From the NCBI GenBank assembly GCA_030433805.1, contig JARUXA010000013.1, positions 88,343-152,342 of the forward strand: a stretch of 64,000 bases of DNA, written 5' to 3'. How positions within the stretch are numbered: position 1 is the stretch's first letter; every line of letters starts with the position of its first letter. The position numbers were made by a program, and so were the translations under genes. This DNA comes from Sphingomonas sp. PsM26 (GTDB lineage: Bacteria > Pseudomonadota > Alphaproteobacteria > Sphingomonadales > Sphingomonadaceae). The notes beneath the pieces are model-generated. The model was not told where the DNA came from and did not search any database. It saw nothing but the letters and a program-made list of their open reading frames with translations. Shown here piece by piece: positions 24,901 through 34,215 of this stretch.

Positions 24901-25590
24901 ATGACGGAGGATCGGGTGAGCAGGCGGGCGGTGATCGGTGGTGCTGCGGCGCTGACGATCGCGGGCAGTGCCGGCGTCGCAACTGCGCAGGGCTCGGCAA
25001 CTTCGGCGCTTGGGCGCCGTGACGGTCGCTGGCTGAACGCGCCCAAGGCCTGGAAAGTCACACCCGGCGGGGACCTGACGCTCGTCACCGACAAGGGCAG
25101 CGATTTCTGGCGCGAGACGCATTACGGCTTCACCCGGGACAGCGGTCATTTCCTCGGCTTCACCGCGCCCGCCGCGTTTACCGCCCAACTGCGCATTCGC
25201 GGTCAGTATCAGAAACTCTACGATCAGGCCGGTATCATGGTACGGGTCGACGAGCGACGCTGGGTCAAGGCGGGGATCGAATTGTCCGACGGGCGCGCCA
25301 TGCTGAGCAGCGTGCTGACCGACGGAAAGTCCGACTGGGCAACCGGCCCGTACGAGCATGACGCGCAGGATTTCTGGATGCGCGCGACCGTCGCCAAGGG
25401 CGTCCTGCGGTTGCAGGTTTCAGCGGACGGCAAGACTTGGCCGCTGGTCAGACTGGCACCCTTTCCGATCGCCCCTGCGTATCAGGTTGGACCGATGGCC
25501 TGCACGCCCGAACGTGCCGGGCTGGATGTGCACTTTTCAGACCTGAGCATCACCGCCCCGTTGGGCAAGGACCTCCACGACCTGAGTTGA
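24901..25590 (+). CDS. Tat-exported DUF1349 (concanavalin A-like) protein
   Basis: This 229-aa protein has a twin-arginine leader (VSRRAVIGGAAALTIAGS, cleavage near ATAQG) and a DUF1349/ConA-like beta-sandwich (LVTDKGSDFWRETHYGF; AQLRIRGQYQKLYDQAGIMV; VDERRWVKAGIEL; WMRATVAKGVLRLQVSADG). The family binds or hydrolyses carbohydrates in some members, but no activity can be assigned. GGAAGG lies about 7 nt upstream of the ATG. The acetyltransferase gene follows after 5 nt, so the two form an operon under the TetR operator. Confidence 0.85.
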   Translation: MTEDRVSRRAVIGGAAALTIAGSAGVATAQGSATSALGRRDGRWLNAPKAWKVTPGGDLTLVTDKGSDFWRETHYGFTRDSGHFLGFTAPAAFTAQLRIRGQYQKLYDQAGIMVRVDERRWVKAGIELSDGRAMLSSVLTDGKSDWATGPYEHDAQDFWMRATVAKGVLRLQVSADGKTWPLVRLAPFPIAPAYQVGPMACTPERAGLDVHFSDLSITAPLGKDLHDLS

Positions 25591-25595
25591 TCGCG

Positions 25596-26141
25596 ATGAC
25601 GCAGAAGGAGCGGATGCTGGCGGGCGAACTTTACACCGCCGACGATCCGGAACTCGTCGCGGACGCGGCGCGCGCCGCTGCGTGGCTCGACCGCTATAAC
25701 CGCGCATCGACCGCTACCGCGGCGGAGCGTCGTGCGCTTTTGGCAGAAGGGCTTGGTCACGCGGGGCGCGGTGCGACGATCCGACCGCCGTTCCACTGCG
25801 ACTATGGCTATAACATTCATCTGGTCGAGGGCGCGTTTCTCAATTTCGGATGCACGGTGCTCGACGTAGTGCCCGTGCGGATCGGTGCGGGCACGCAGAT
25901 CGGTCCGGGCGTGCAGATCCTCACCGCCGATCATCCACGCGATCCGGCTGAGCGTGCCCGAATGCTGGAGTTCGGGCGGTCGGTCACTATCGGTCGAAAC
26001 GTCTGGATAGGCGGTGCGGCGCTGATCCTGCCCGGCATCACAATCGGTGACGACGCGATCATCGGCGCAGGCAGTGTTGTAATACGCGATGTTCCCGACT
26101 GCGTGACCGTGGCGGGCAACCCCGCCCGCCTACTGGGATAG
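25596..26141 (+). CDS. Sugar O-acetyltransferase (maltose acetyltransferase-like)
   Basis: This 181-aa protein begins with the maltose acetyltransferase domain (MTQKERMLAGELYTADDPEL) and continues into a left-handed beta-helix of hexapeptide repeats (VRIGAGTQIGPGVQI, VTIGRNVWIGGAALILPG, IGDDAIIGAGSVV). The catalytic His is in LTADHPRDP. It ends with GNPARLLG as usual. It would transfer acetyl groups from acetyl-CoA to a sugar or glycoside. It is the second gene of the DUF1349 operon. Confidence 0.93.
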   Translation: MTQKERMLAGELYTADDPELVADAARAAAWLDRYNRASTATAAERRALLAEGLGHAGRGATIRPPFHCDYGYNIHLVEGAFLNFGCTVLDVVPVRIGAGTQIGPGVQILTADHPRDPAERARMLEFGRSVTIGRNVWIGGAALILPGITIGDDAIIGAGSVVIRDVPDCVTVAGNPARLLG

Positions 26142-26534
26142 GGTCCGATTACTTATACACGCCGAGTTTCACACCGACATGAGTGAATGTCCGAAGTTCG
26201 GAAAGTCAAAAGCGCCCGCGAACGTCCGCAACTGGGTCGTCAGCCTTTGGTTACCTGGCAGGTCTCCCAAAGGGACAACATTCCCCGGTCCTCCAGCGCT
26301 CTGCACTCAAATTTTTCACTCATTTCAACAGGCCTTTTTGTCGCCCGAATAGGCTGATGAAGCGTCGTTCCTCCCTCTCCCAGTCGTGGAGCAGGAGAAG
26401 GCGTTGCAACGCGCCAGCTCGCAGCAAAAACAATGGTTCCCCGAATGCCCTTGCGGTCAGTCAAATGTCGGACATATCCTATTTCGCGAGGGGCCGGCGA
26501 GCTTGCTGGCCCGGTCGTGATTGAGTGAACCCGG
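26142..26534. other. Gap with one repeat copy
   Basis: About 390 bp with no credible gene. A copy of the dispersed repeat lies at 26179-26238. The rest should contain the GH43 gene promoter, but I see no convincing boxes. Confidence 0.6.
26179..26238 (+). repeat. Dispersed 60-bp repeat copy
   Basis: Left ATGAGTGAATGTCCGAAG, right GAACGTCCGCAACTGGGTC; open for 20 codons (MSECPKFG...NVRNWV). Confidence 0.8.
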
Positions 26535-29500
26535 ATGAATCAAGTGCTGCGCTGTCTGCGCGTTCTATTGCTCATGATTGCCGGTGCCGCTCCCATCGGT
26601 TCGGCGCCCGCCATGCCGCCGCCGCCGTCGGCCTACGTCTTTGTCTACTTCACCGGCAATACGATGGACGGCGAAAAGCTGCGGTTCGCGATCTCAGATG
26701 GTAACAATGCGTTGCAATGGAAGACGCTGAACGATGCCCAGCCCATCCTCGAATCGACCAAGGGCACGCGTGGCTTGCGCGATCCGTTCATCATGCGCTC
26801 GGCAGATGGCGACCGTTTCTTTCTACTCGCCACCGATCTTTCGACCGGTCGCACCGGCTGGGGCGGGGCGACCAACCACGGTAGCCATTATTTGGAAATT
26901 TGGGAATCGACCGACCTGATCCACTGGGGCAGGCAGCGCCATGTTCGCGTGAACCTGCCCGCCGCGGGCATGACCTGGGCACCTGAAGCCACCTACGATC
27001 CCACCATTGGCGCGTACGTCGTCTATTGGACGTCCACGCTCTACAAGGATGCCGCGCACAATCGCGAGGACGGTAACGGACCGCAGATCCTGGCCGCGAT
27101 CACCCGGGACTTCAACACCTTCACCGCCCCGAAGCCGTGGTTCAAGGCCGCCGACGTTCCCGGAGCGGTGAAAGCCAAGGGCATGATCGACGCGACCGTC
27201 ATGAAGGTTGGTGATCGATATTACCGTTTCACCAAAGTCAGCGACGCCAGCGGCTGCCAATCGAGCGATATCCTGGCGCAGGTCTCCCCCTCGCTGCGCG
27301 CATCCGGCGGGCCGGGCGCGTGGAAGATCGTCGACCGCTGCGTGGGCCGGCGCTCCGGCACACCCGAGGTGGAGGGGCCGAGCGCGTTCGTCGCCAATCC
27401 GGGCGACACCAGCGGGTTCAAATACTTCCTGTGGGTCGATGACTATGGCGGCGTCGGCTACATCCCGCTGGCGACGAACGACCTCAACGGCAAGATCGCC
27501 TGGACCTACCCGCGCGCCTTCAGCCTGCCGGCGTCGCCGCGCCACGGCACGGTCATGGCGATCACCGCGTCGGAGCGTGACGCGCTCGTCGCGCACTGGA
27601 ACCGCCCCGCGCCCGCCGCCGCGCCCGCTGCTTACGTCGCCGGTAGCTGGGTGGTTCCTCCCGTGCTGGCATCCGGTACGCGCTTGCCCGTCCCGGACGG
27701 GCACCTAGTCACATGGCGCGTCGACGGTCGCGCGCTGCCCGACGGCATTCTCGTCAACCGCGGCGCGATGGCGCGCATCGTCAACCTCGACGGAACCCTG
27801 AAGCGTCTGGACGGAACGACGCTCGCCAAGCGCTTCACCGTCCGCCTGCTCGGCACCGCGTCGGGCCGCCTCATATCCTACGCGCGCGCACCGACGACCG
27901 CGCGCGACGCGAACCAGCCGACCGTGGCGCGCAGCGTCCACCTCGCGCTCACCGGCGGTGATGGCCGCGCCGTCCCACTGAACGACGATTACGGCGTCCT
28001 GTTCGCACGCGGCGACTATGTCGGGGTGGATCGCGTCGCGCTACTCGGGGTTGCCGACCCGTCCTTGTTCTACTTCGCCGACGGCGCGCTTGGCGTCATC
28101 GCGACGCGTGTCGACATGGCCGGCACGCCGGATCACGATCCCACCGCGACGATCATCTTCCGCAGCGGTTTGAATCACCCGGGCGACTTCGTCGAACTGG
28201 GCTCTCTGGACCTGCACACCACCAATGGCGTCACGAAGCCGCACGCGCGCTACGATTCCGCAGCCCGCCGCTACGTCCTGTCGTGGACCGATCGCTCCGG
28301 GCAGTCACGTTGGACGACGGCCGTCGATCTGACGCACACCGAGTGGCGCGACATGCCCTTCGAGCCCGGCGGCCGTCGGCAGCAGATCGTCTCGGCCGGC
28401 AACGTCGGCGACGTCCGCAACGGCCGGATCGTCACCACCGACGACGATACGCTCCCGATCGACGCCACCCTGGCGACTGTGCTCACCCAACGCTTTGGCC
28501 GCACCGTCAACACCACCGCCGCGGTGGCGCCGAAGGTGATCGCCGCTCGCCAGGCCGCCCAGCTACGCGATGCACGTGTGACGCTCGGGTATTCGGATGG
28601 CTCCACTGCCAACCGCGCCGTCGACTGGGACGCCGCCGACCTCGCGCGCCTTACCCATCCAGGTCGCTTTGTCGTCCACGGCACAGTCCGCCAGCGGACC
28701 TATCCGGCGATCTTCGCCTATAATCGCGCCGATCCCGACATCTATCGCTGGGAGCGCAACGGCCGCGTCCGCTACCTCTTCGTCGCAACCGACGACACGA
28801 ACAACGACAATGTCGGCTCCGCGCACCTGCCTATCCGGGTCGCCGGGACGATCGCCGACCTCGCCGACGACAATGGCGGCCGCGCGCGGGAGGTCGACCT
28901 GCTCAATCGTCGTGCCCGCCGCGACCGCACCGTCGAGGGCCGCGTCATTGCCGGTTGCTATTGGGCACCCGAGCTGCACGAGATCGGCGGCAAGCTCTCA
29001 ATCCTTTTCGCGCCCTGCTTCAATCCAAAGGACTCCACGTCGAACGAGGGCGGCGCGTGGTTCACGGTCGAATCGCACATCATGCAACTGCGCGACGGCG
29101 GCGACCCCGCCAATCCTGCGGACTGGTCGAGGCCCGCGGCGATTCACAAGGCCGACGGCGCACGGCTCGGCCGCGCCGAGATGCCGAGCAACATCAGTCT
29201 CGACATGTCCTATCTCGAAGTCGCTGGTCAGAGCTATTACACATGGTCGCAACGCTATCTGCCAACCGCTGGAGCGTTGGGCGACCCGCTGACATGGATC
29301 GCGAAGGTCGATCCTTCGCATCCGACGCGCCTTGCCAGCGAGCCAACCCCAGTCATCGCGCCCGAGACCTCGGTCGAAGAGAACCTCGCCGAAGGCGCGT
29401 TCGCGCTCCAGCACGACGGACGGCTGACGCTCGTCTATTCAAGCTCGGGGGTCAGTCCGACCTATGTCGTCAACGGCATCTCCGCGCCGGTGGATGCCGA

Positions 29501-29810
29501 CCTGACCAGGACCGGTTCGTGGCGCAAGTGGCCGACACCGCTCCAGAAAAGCGTGCCGATGCCCGCAGGGGTCACAGATTACCGCCGCTACGAACAGGGA
29601 CCGGGCCATGGCGCCTTCACTACTGACGAGGACGGCAACGACCTTTATGTCTACCATAGCTGGGGCAACGGTGTCGGCGGCGACGGCCGAGATGCGCGCG
29701 TTCGTCGCACGCATTGGACTGCGGACGGGCGCCCCCTGCTCGACATGACCACCAACGAAGAAGTTGCCCCCGTCAACCGCCGCGTCACGATGGACGTCAC
29801 AATCCGCTGA
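26535..29810 (+). CDS. Multi-module glycoside hydrolase family 43-like protein
   Basis: This exported protein of 1091 aa has a signal peptide (LRVLLLMIAGAAPIGSAPA). Residues about 32-350 form a five-bladed propeller of the GH43 type (FVYFTGNTMDGEKLRFAIS; LRDPFIMRSADGDRFFLLAT; WAPEATYDP; GMIDATVMKVGDRYYRF; EVEGPSAF). Residues about 370-660 look like further propeller-type strands (VADPSLFYFADGALGVIATR). Near 675-730 is a bacterial Ig-like segment (VTLGYSDGSTANRAVDWD). Residues about 732-1090 form a second GH43-like domain (ADPDIYRWERNGRVRYLFVA; CYWAPELHEIGGKLSILFAP; SYYTWSQRYLP). GH43 enzymes remove arabinose or xylose from plant glycans. Repeating the family in one chain suggests two specificities. 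The ribosome-binding site is weak. It has no operon partners. Confidence 0.83.
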   Translation: MNQVLRCLRVLLLMIAGAAPIGSAPAMPPPPSAYVFVYFTGNTMDGEKLRFAISDGNNALQWKTLNDAQPILESTKGTRGLRDPFIMRSADGDRFFLLATDLSTGRTGWGGATNHGSHYLEIWESTDLIHWGRQRHVRVNLPAAGMTWAPEATYDPTIGAYVVYWTSTLYKDAAHNREDGNGPQILAAITRDFNTFTAPKPWFKAADVPGAVKAKGMIDATVMKVGDRYYRFTKVSDASGCQSSDILAQVSPSLRASGGPGAWKIVDRCVGRRSGTPEVEGPSAFVANPGDTSGFKYFLWVDDYGGVGYIPLATNDLNGKIAWTYPRAFSLPASPRHGTVMAITASERDALVAHWNRPAPAAAPAAYVAGSWVVPPVLASGTRLPVPDGHLVTWRVDGRALPDGILVNRGAMARIVNLDGTLKRLDGTTLAKRFTVRLLGTASGRLISYARAPTTARDANQPTVARSVHLALTGGDGRAVPLNDDYGVLFARGDYVGVDRVALLGVADPSLFYFADGALGVIATRVDMAGTPDHDPTATIIFRSGLNHPGDFVELGSLDLHTTNGVTKPHARYDSAARRYVLSWTDRSGQSRWTTAVDLTHTEWRDMPFEPGGRRQQIVSAGNVGDVRNGRIVTTDDDTLPIDATLATVLTQRFGRTVNTTAAVAPKVIAARQAAQLRDARVTLGYSDGSTANRAVDWDAADLARLTHPGRFVVHGTVRQRTYPAIFAYNRADPDIYRWERNGRVRYLFVATDDTNNDNVGSAHLPIRVAGTIADLADDNGGRAREVDLLNRRARRDRTVEGRVIAGCYWAPELHEIGGKLSILFAPCFNPKDSTSNEGGAWFTVESHIMQLRDGGDPANPADWSRPAAIHKADGARLGRAEMPSNISLDMSYLEVAGQSYYTWSQRYLPTAGALGDPLTWIAKVDPSHPTRLASEPTPVIAPETSVEENLAEGAFALQHDGRLTLVYSSSGVSPTYVVNGISAPVDADLTRTGSWRKWPTPLQKSVPMPAGVTDYRRYEQGPGHGAFTTDEDGNDLYVYHSWGNGVGGDGRDARVRRTHWTADGRPLLDMTTNEEVAPVNRRVTMDVTIR

Positions 29811-29945
29811 GGCACGATAGCAATTGCACCGTTTTGCTAATCCCGAAGGCTAACTTCCTCGCAGCGCAGGGAGCCGCCTGTCCGTTACCTCCCATTCATG
29901 ACATTCTTGACGGACGAGCGGATGCGAGAAGTTGCCAACTCTAAG

Positions 29946-30005
29946 CTGAACGAATGTCTCCGGCTGGTAAGCGGGGAAGCGCACTTGAACGTCCGGTTGT
30001 GGGTC
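29946..30005 (+). repeat. Dispersed 60-bp repeat copy abutting recombinase gene
   Basis: Left CTGAACGAATGTCTCCGG, right GAACGTCCGGTTGTGGGTC; open for 20 codons (LNECLRLV...NVRLWV, starting CTG rather than ATG). Its right end stops 3 nt before the stop codon of the recombinase encoded on the other strand. Confidence 0.78.
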
Positions 30006-30008
30006 GTC

Positions 30009-30641
30009 TCAGACCTCGGTGCGTTCGGCCAGTTCCAAAGCGTCTTCGACATCCACGCCGAGGTAGCGGACGGTACTTTCAATCTTCGCATGGCCGAGAA
30101 GAATTTGAACTGCGCGTAGATTGCCCGTCGCCTTGTAGATGATCGAGGCTTTGGTGCGTCGAAGGGAGTGAGTGCCGTAATCCTCGGCTTGGAGGCCGAT
30201 GCCGACAATCCATTCGCGAACAAGGCGGGCATACTGCCTTGTGCTCATGTGCCCCATATAGTCGTTACGGCTTGGGAAGACGAAATCGTCCAATGTGCCG
30301 CCACGGCGTTCAAGCCATGCGAACAGGGTTTTACGGGCAGGTTCAACGATCTCGAACTGCACGGGTCGTTTCGTCTTTTGCTGAACCACGATCGCGCGAT
30401 CCCGAATGCGGCCACCGGCAACGATGTCGCCGATGCGGACTTTCACAACATCGCAACCGCGCAGCTTGCTGTCGATCGCGAAATCGAAAAGCGCTTGATC
30501 CCGCAGACGCTGGTGCTGGTCGAGCCAGAAGCGAATAGCCCAAACTTGTTGCGGTTTCAGTGCGCGCTTCGCCCCAAGCACACGGCCCTCGTTCCAAGGG
30601 CGAAGTTCTTGAAAGGCTGGATCTAACGAGGAATGGCCCAT
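30009..30641 (-). CDS. Tyrosine recombinase/integrase, short form
   Basis: This 210-aa protein has the catalytic domain of phage-type integrases: the first Arg in FAIDSKLRGCDVVKVRIGD, the HxxR box in GTHSLRRTKASIIYK, and LGHAKIESTVRYLG carrying the second His and the nucleophilic Tyr. It lacks a full core-binding domain and is about half the length of a normal integrase, as in a known family of stand-alone short recombinases. The ATG has TGGAGA upstream. No att sites or cargo boundaries are evident, but repeat copies lie at both sides (29946-30005 and 30809-30860). Confidence 0.9.
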   Translation of the reverse strand: MGHSSLDPAFQELRPWNEGRVLGAKRALKPQQVWAIRFWLDQHQRLRDQALFDFAIDSKLRGCDVVKVRIGDIVAGGRIRDRAIVVQQKTKRPVQFEIVEPARKTLFAWLERRGGTLDDFVFPSRNDYMGHMSTRQYARLVREWIVGIGLQAEDYGTHSLRRTKASIIYKATGNLRAVQILLGHAKIESTVRYLGVDVEDALELAERTEV

Positions 30642-30808
30642 CGCTTGTCTCCACGGTGCAAAGTGAGCGCCGCAGGGTACACCGGGAAGGGTGAAGTAGC
30701 CGTTTGCATTTATGGTTGGCGAAACGCCGGTGAACTAACGGCCGAGATCGAGCTGTTGGAAGCAGATGGCGTGCGGCCGCGTCTGGATCGAATAGGTTCA
30801 AACTTAAT

Positions 30809-30860
30809 GGTCAATATGTGAACCCTAAATTGATTAGATACTGATCGGCGGCTAGCTGTC
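30809..30860. repeat. Degenerate copy of the inverted-repeat element
   Basis: GGTCAATATGTGAACC (30809-30824) matches the left arm of the 13417-13454 element at 15 of 16 positions. The following AGATACTGATCGGCGGCTAGC matches AGATATTGACCGACAGCTAAC there with five differences. The right arm is too diverged to form the perfect hairpin. Confidence 0.6.
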
Positions 30861-30936
30861 ATCGCCGACCGCCTTGCTCATCAGATGTCCTTGAGTAGGT
30901 AGGCTACAGCTGGCATTGGCTGACCGTATTAGGTCT

Positions 30937-31992
30937 TCAGAGCTGGGCATTCGATTCCAGCGTCAATGACGTTTGAGGATCATGGCTGCTACCCAACTCC
31001 AAACCCATGGGCCATCGCCGTTGGAGGTGGGGAAAGTCAGCGTTCATGGGATCAGCTAGTGTTGCGACCACCGCCTCTGAAAGCGCCAGGCCAAGTGCCT
31101 CAAGGTCGAGTTTAAAACACGTAAGTTTGGGTAAAAGACTTCGGCAGGCGGGATTGTCGCGCAGACCGATCACGGCAATATCCCGCCCGGGCTCAAGATG
31201 AAGTTGGCGAAGCGCACGGTAGGCTCCCACCGGAGCGGTTTCCCCCATCAACAGCAGTGCCGATGGCTTGTCGCGCAACATCATTAGCTCGCGTGCAGCG
31301 GACTCGCCGTCGACTTCATCGGTGTCGCCATGATGCACAAGGTCAGGATCCCAATCGATACCCGCATTTTCCAGCGCTGATTTATAAGAATCGATGACGA
31401 TTTGACTGTTGTTGATCGTGGCTGGCGGGGCGACCAGTCCGATGCGTCGATGTCCGGCTGCAGCGAACAGCGCGATCGCATCCGCAACGACTGCCTCGAA
31501 ATCAAGATCGATCCACGCGAACGGGCGCTCCGTTTCCGATCGGCCAAGCGCGACAAAGGGGATGTTGCGGTTTTGTAGGAACGCGATGCGGTCGTCATGG
31601 ACTTGCGTTGCCGACAGCAGCCAGGCGTCGACGGTTCCGCGAGACACGTGGCGGCGCAGGAAGGTGAGGGCGTCCTCGCCCTTGCGCGCGAGTAGGATGA
31701 CGAGGTCCAGCCCGTGCTTGTCCAATCCGCTTTGAACGCCTTCCCACAAGGCCATGAAGAAAGGCTCGCCATATACCGCGCTGTCATGTTCCAGCGTGAG
31801 CATGAAGCCGACTGTGCCGGTACGGCCGCTGCGCAACGTCCGCCCCGACTGGTTCGGCGTATAGCCGAGCGCGTCCGCAGCCGCGATGACTCGCTGGCGT
31901 GTCTGGGGGTTGACGTCCTTGCGGTCGTTCAGCGCACGCGAAACCGTGCCGATCGATAGGCCAAGGTGATTGGCCAGAGAACGGATATCCAT
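30937..31992 (-). CDS. LacI-family transcriptional regulator
   Basis: This 351-aa repressor has the LacI N-terminus (MDIRSLANHLGLSIGTVSRA, LNDRKDVNPQTRQRVIAAA, LGYTPNQ) and a periplasmic-binding-protein-like sugar domain (TVGFMLTLEHDSAVYGEPFF; LLMGETAPVGAYRAL; IAVIGLRDNPACRSLLP). It is divergent from the GH31 gene, with a LacI-type half-palindrome AAACGTTT in the gap, so it most likely represses the carbohydrate locus (32128-46127) until a sugar from that pathway is bound. Confidence 0.94.
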   Translation of the reverse strand: MDIRSLANHLGLSIGTVSRALNDRKDVNPQTRQRVIAAADALGYTPNQSGRTLRSGRTGTVGFMLTLEHDSAVYGEPFFMALWEGVQSGLDKHGLDLVILLARKGEDALTFLRRHVSRGTVDAWLLSATQVHDDRIAFLQNRNIPFVALGRSETERPFAWIDLDFEAVVADAIALFAAAGHRRIGLVAPPATINNSQIVIDSYKSALENAGIDWDPDLVHHGDTDEVDGESAARELMMLRDKPSALLLMGETAPVGAYRALRQLHLEPGRDIAVIGLRDNPACRSLLPKLTCFKLDLEALGLALSEAVVATLADPMNADFPHLQRRWPMGLELGSSHDPQTSLTLESNAQL

Positions 31993-32068
31993 TCCCGTTC
32001 AATTGAGCCTGTCACGCCATTACGCAAGCGGATTGACAACCGATTGGGAAGCCATCACAAACGCCACC

Positions 32069-32081
32069 GGAAACGTTTACG
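32069..32081. promoter_or_regulatory. Probable LacI operator
   Basis: GGAAACGTTTACG in the 135-bp divergent gap contains the perfect palindrome AAACGTTT with a central CG, the hallmark of LacI/CcpA-type operators. A TTGACA (32034-32039) on the plus strand could be a -35, but I found no matching -10. Confidence 0.6.
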
Positions 32082-32127
32082 GTCGCGATCAAGACGACCC
32101 GCCAAAAACGATTCGGAGGATGACTGG

Positions 32128-34170
32128 TTGGATACGCTTATTCTGGAATCGCGCGCGATCGCATGGTCGTATGACGGTGCGTGGCTGCGGATCGAGGCGC
32201 ATGGTCGCGACGGGTTGCGGTTGCGCGCGTCCGCGCATGCCGAGCGTCCGGCGAGCGCTGGCGCCTTGCTCGACGTTGCAACACCCGATCCCGTAATCAG
32301 CCGGAATGGTGCCGTCGCGCGGATCGCGAACGGCAGGATCGTGGCCGAAGTCGATCTACAGGGACGGGTTCGTTTTCTCGATTCCAACGGTCGGCTGTTG
32401 CTCGAGGAGAAGTGGCGGCAGCGCGATACGGTGACGAAGTTCTGGACGGTCGGAACCGAGGACGTCCGCACCATCAGCGCACTCGGCATCGCCGGCCGCG
32501 AGTTCAAGCCGGTTTCGGGCGAGGTGTCGCACATCACGGTTCGGTTCGAAGCGAAGCCGGGCGAGCGCCTGTTCGGCATGGGGCAGTATCAGCAGCCCAA
32601 TCTCGATCTGGCGGGCTGCTCGCTCGAACTGGCACAGCGCAATTCACAAGCAAGCGTGCCCTATGTCGTGTCGAGCGAAGGCTATGGCCTGCTGTGGAAC
32701 AGCCCCGCGATCGGGGACGTGTGTTTCGCCGCCAACGGCGCCACCTGGACCTCGCGCGCGGCGCGCGAAGTGGATTACTGGATCACCGCCGCCGATACGC
32801 CGGCCGGGCTGGTCCGCAATTACGCGGCCGTCACCGGCACGGTGCCGACCATGCCGGATTTCGCGCTGGGCCTCTGGCAAAGCAAGCTGCGCTACCGCAC
32901 GCAGGACGAACTGCTGGCGGTCGCTCGCGAATATCGCGATCGCGGAATTCCGCTTGCGGTGATCGTCGCGGATTTCTTCCATTGGCCGGTGCAGGGAGAC
33001 TGGCGGTTCGATCCGCGCGAATGGCCCGATCCCGCCGCGATGACCGCAGAATTGAAAGCGATGGGCACCGAGCTGCTGGTATCGGTCTGGCCGACCGTCG
33101 ACCCACGATCCGAGAATTACGCGGAGATGGCCGAGAAGGGCTATCTCGTCCGAAGCAAGCGCGGCGTCGATGTGCAGCAGGAGTTCCTCGGGAATACGCG
33201 CTTCATCGACACGACGCACCCCGGAGCGCGTGCGTTGCTGTGGGATCGACTGAAGCGCAATTATCGCGAGCTCGGTGTGCGGCTGTTCTGGCTGGACGAA
33301 GCCGAGCCCGAATATGGCGCGTATGATTTCGACAATTACCGCTATCACGCGGGTGAGGTGCTGGCGGTTGGCAATGCCTATCCGCTGCACTTTGCGCAGG
33401 TCGTGGCGGACGGGATGCGCGCCGAAGGTGAGGGCGATGTCGTCAGCCTGGTCCGCTGTGCCTGGGCAGGAAGCCAGCGTCATGGCGCGCTGGTCTGGTC
33501 GGGTGACATCCACAGCTCGTTCGATGCGATGCGCAACCAGTTGAGCGCCGGGCTCAATATGGGGATGGCGGGGATTTCGTGGTGGACCACCGATATCGGC
33601 GGTTTCCATGGCGGGAATGTCGAGGACCCGGCCTTTCATGAATTGATGGTGCGCTGGTTCCAATGGGCCGTCTTCACGCCCGTCCTGCGGATGCACGGCC
33701 ACCGCGACCCGATCACCCCGCCGGCCGAGCCGTTCCGCGACGGCGTGGCGCAATGCGACACGGGTGCCGGAAACGAACTGTGGAGTTTCGGCGAGCCGGT
33801 CTATCAGATCCTCAGCCGCTACGCCGCCCTGCGCGAACGATTGCGCCCCTATGTCGCAGGATTGATGGCCGAGGCCCATACGCACGGCGACCCGCTGATG
33901 CGACCGATGTTCTACGATCACCCGGGCGACGAACGCTCCTGGACGCTAGACGACCAATATATGTTCGGGCCGGATCTGCTGGTCGCACCGATCCTCGCCG
34001 CAGGCGTGACCGAGCGCGACGTCTGGTTGCCGTCCGGCGACTGGGTGGATGCCTGGACCGGGGAAGCCCGGTCCGGCGGAGCGAGCATCCGCTGCCCCGC
34101 ACCGTTGCACCAAATTCCGGTGTTCGTCCGCGCGGGTGCGGCAGTGGCGGCGGCATTCGCCGACGCCTGA
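32128..34170 (+). CDS. Cytoplasmic glycoside hydrolase family 31
   Basis: This 680-aa enzyme starts at TTG 32128, with GGAGGA 7 nt upstream. No signal peptide follows, so it should act in the cytoplasm next to the symporter encoded downstream. An N-terminal beta-sandwich (GERLFGMGQYQQPNLDL) leads into the GH31 barrel. The nucleophile is D390 in FWLDEAEPE and the acid/base is D460 in WSGDIHS. Also seen are WWTTDIGGF and LRMHGHRDP. The family includes alpha-xylosidases and alpha-glucosidases. The neighbouring GPH symporter and beta-galactosidase favour alpha-xylosidase action on imported oligosaccharide (inference). Confidence 0.9.
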   Translation: MDTLILESRAIAWSYDGAWLRIEAHGRDGLRLRASAHAERPASAGALLDVATPDPVISRNGAVARIANGRIVAEVDLQGRVRFLDSNGRLLLEEKWRQRDTVTKFWTVGTEDVRTISALGIAGREFKPVSGEVSHITVRFEAKPGERLFGMGQYQQPNLDLAGCSLELAQRNSQASVPYVVSSEGYGLLWNSPAIGDVCFAANGATWTSRAAREVDYWITAADTPAGLVRNYAAVTGTVPTMPDFALGLWQSKLRYRTQDELLAVAREYRDRGIPLAVIVADFFHWPVQGDWRFDPREWPDPAAMTAELKAMGTELLVSVWPTVDPRSENYAEMAEKGYLVRSKRGVDVQQEFLGNTRFIDTTHPGARALLWDRLKRNYRELGVRLFWLDEAEPEYGAYDFDNYRYHAGEVLAVGNAYPLHFAQVVADGMRAEGEGDVVSLVRCAWAGSQRHGALVWSGDIHSSFDAMRNQLSAGLNMGMAGISWWTTDIGGFHGGNVEDPAFHELMVRWFQWAVFTPVLRMHGHRDPITPPAEPFRDGVAQCDTGAGNELWSFGEPVYQILSRYAALRERLRPYVAGLMAEAHTHGDPLMRPMFYDHPGDERSWTLDDQYMFGPDLLVAPILAAGVTERDVWLPSGDWVDAWTGEARSGGASIRCPAPLHQIPVFVRAGAAVAAAFADA

Positions 34171-34215
34171 AATCGACCGGACACGCGCAAAGCGGCCGAC
34201 GAGTGGAGAGGAAGG

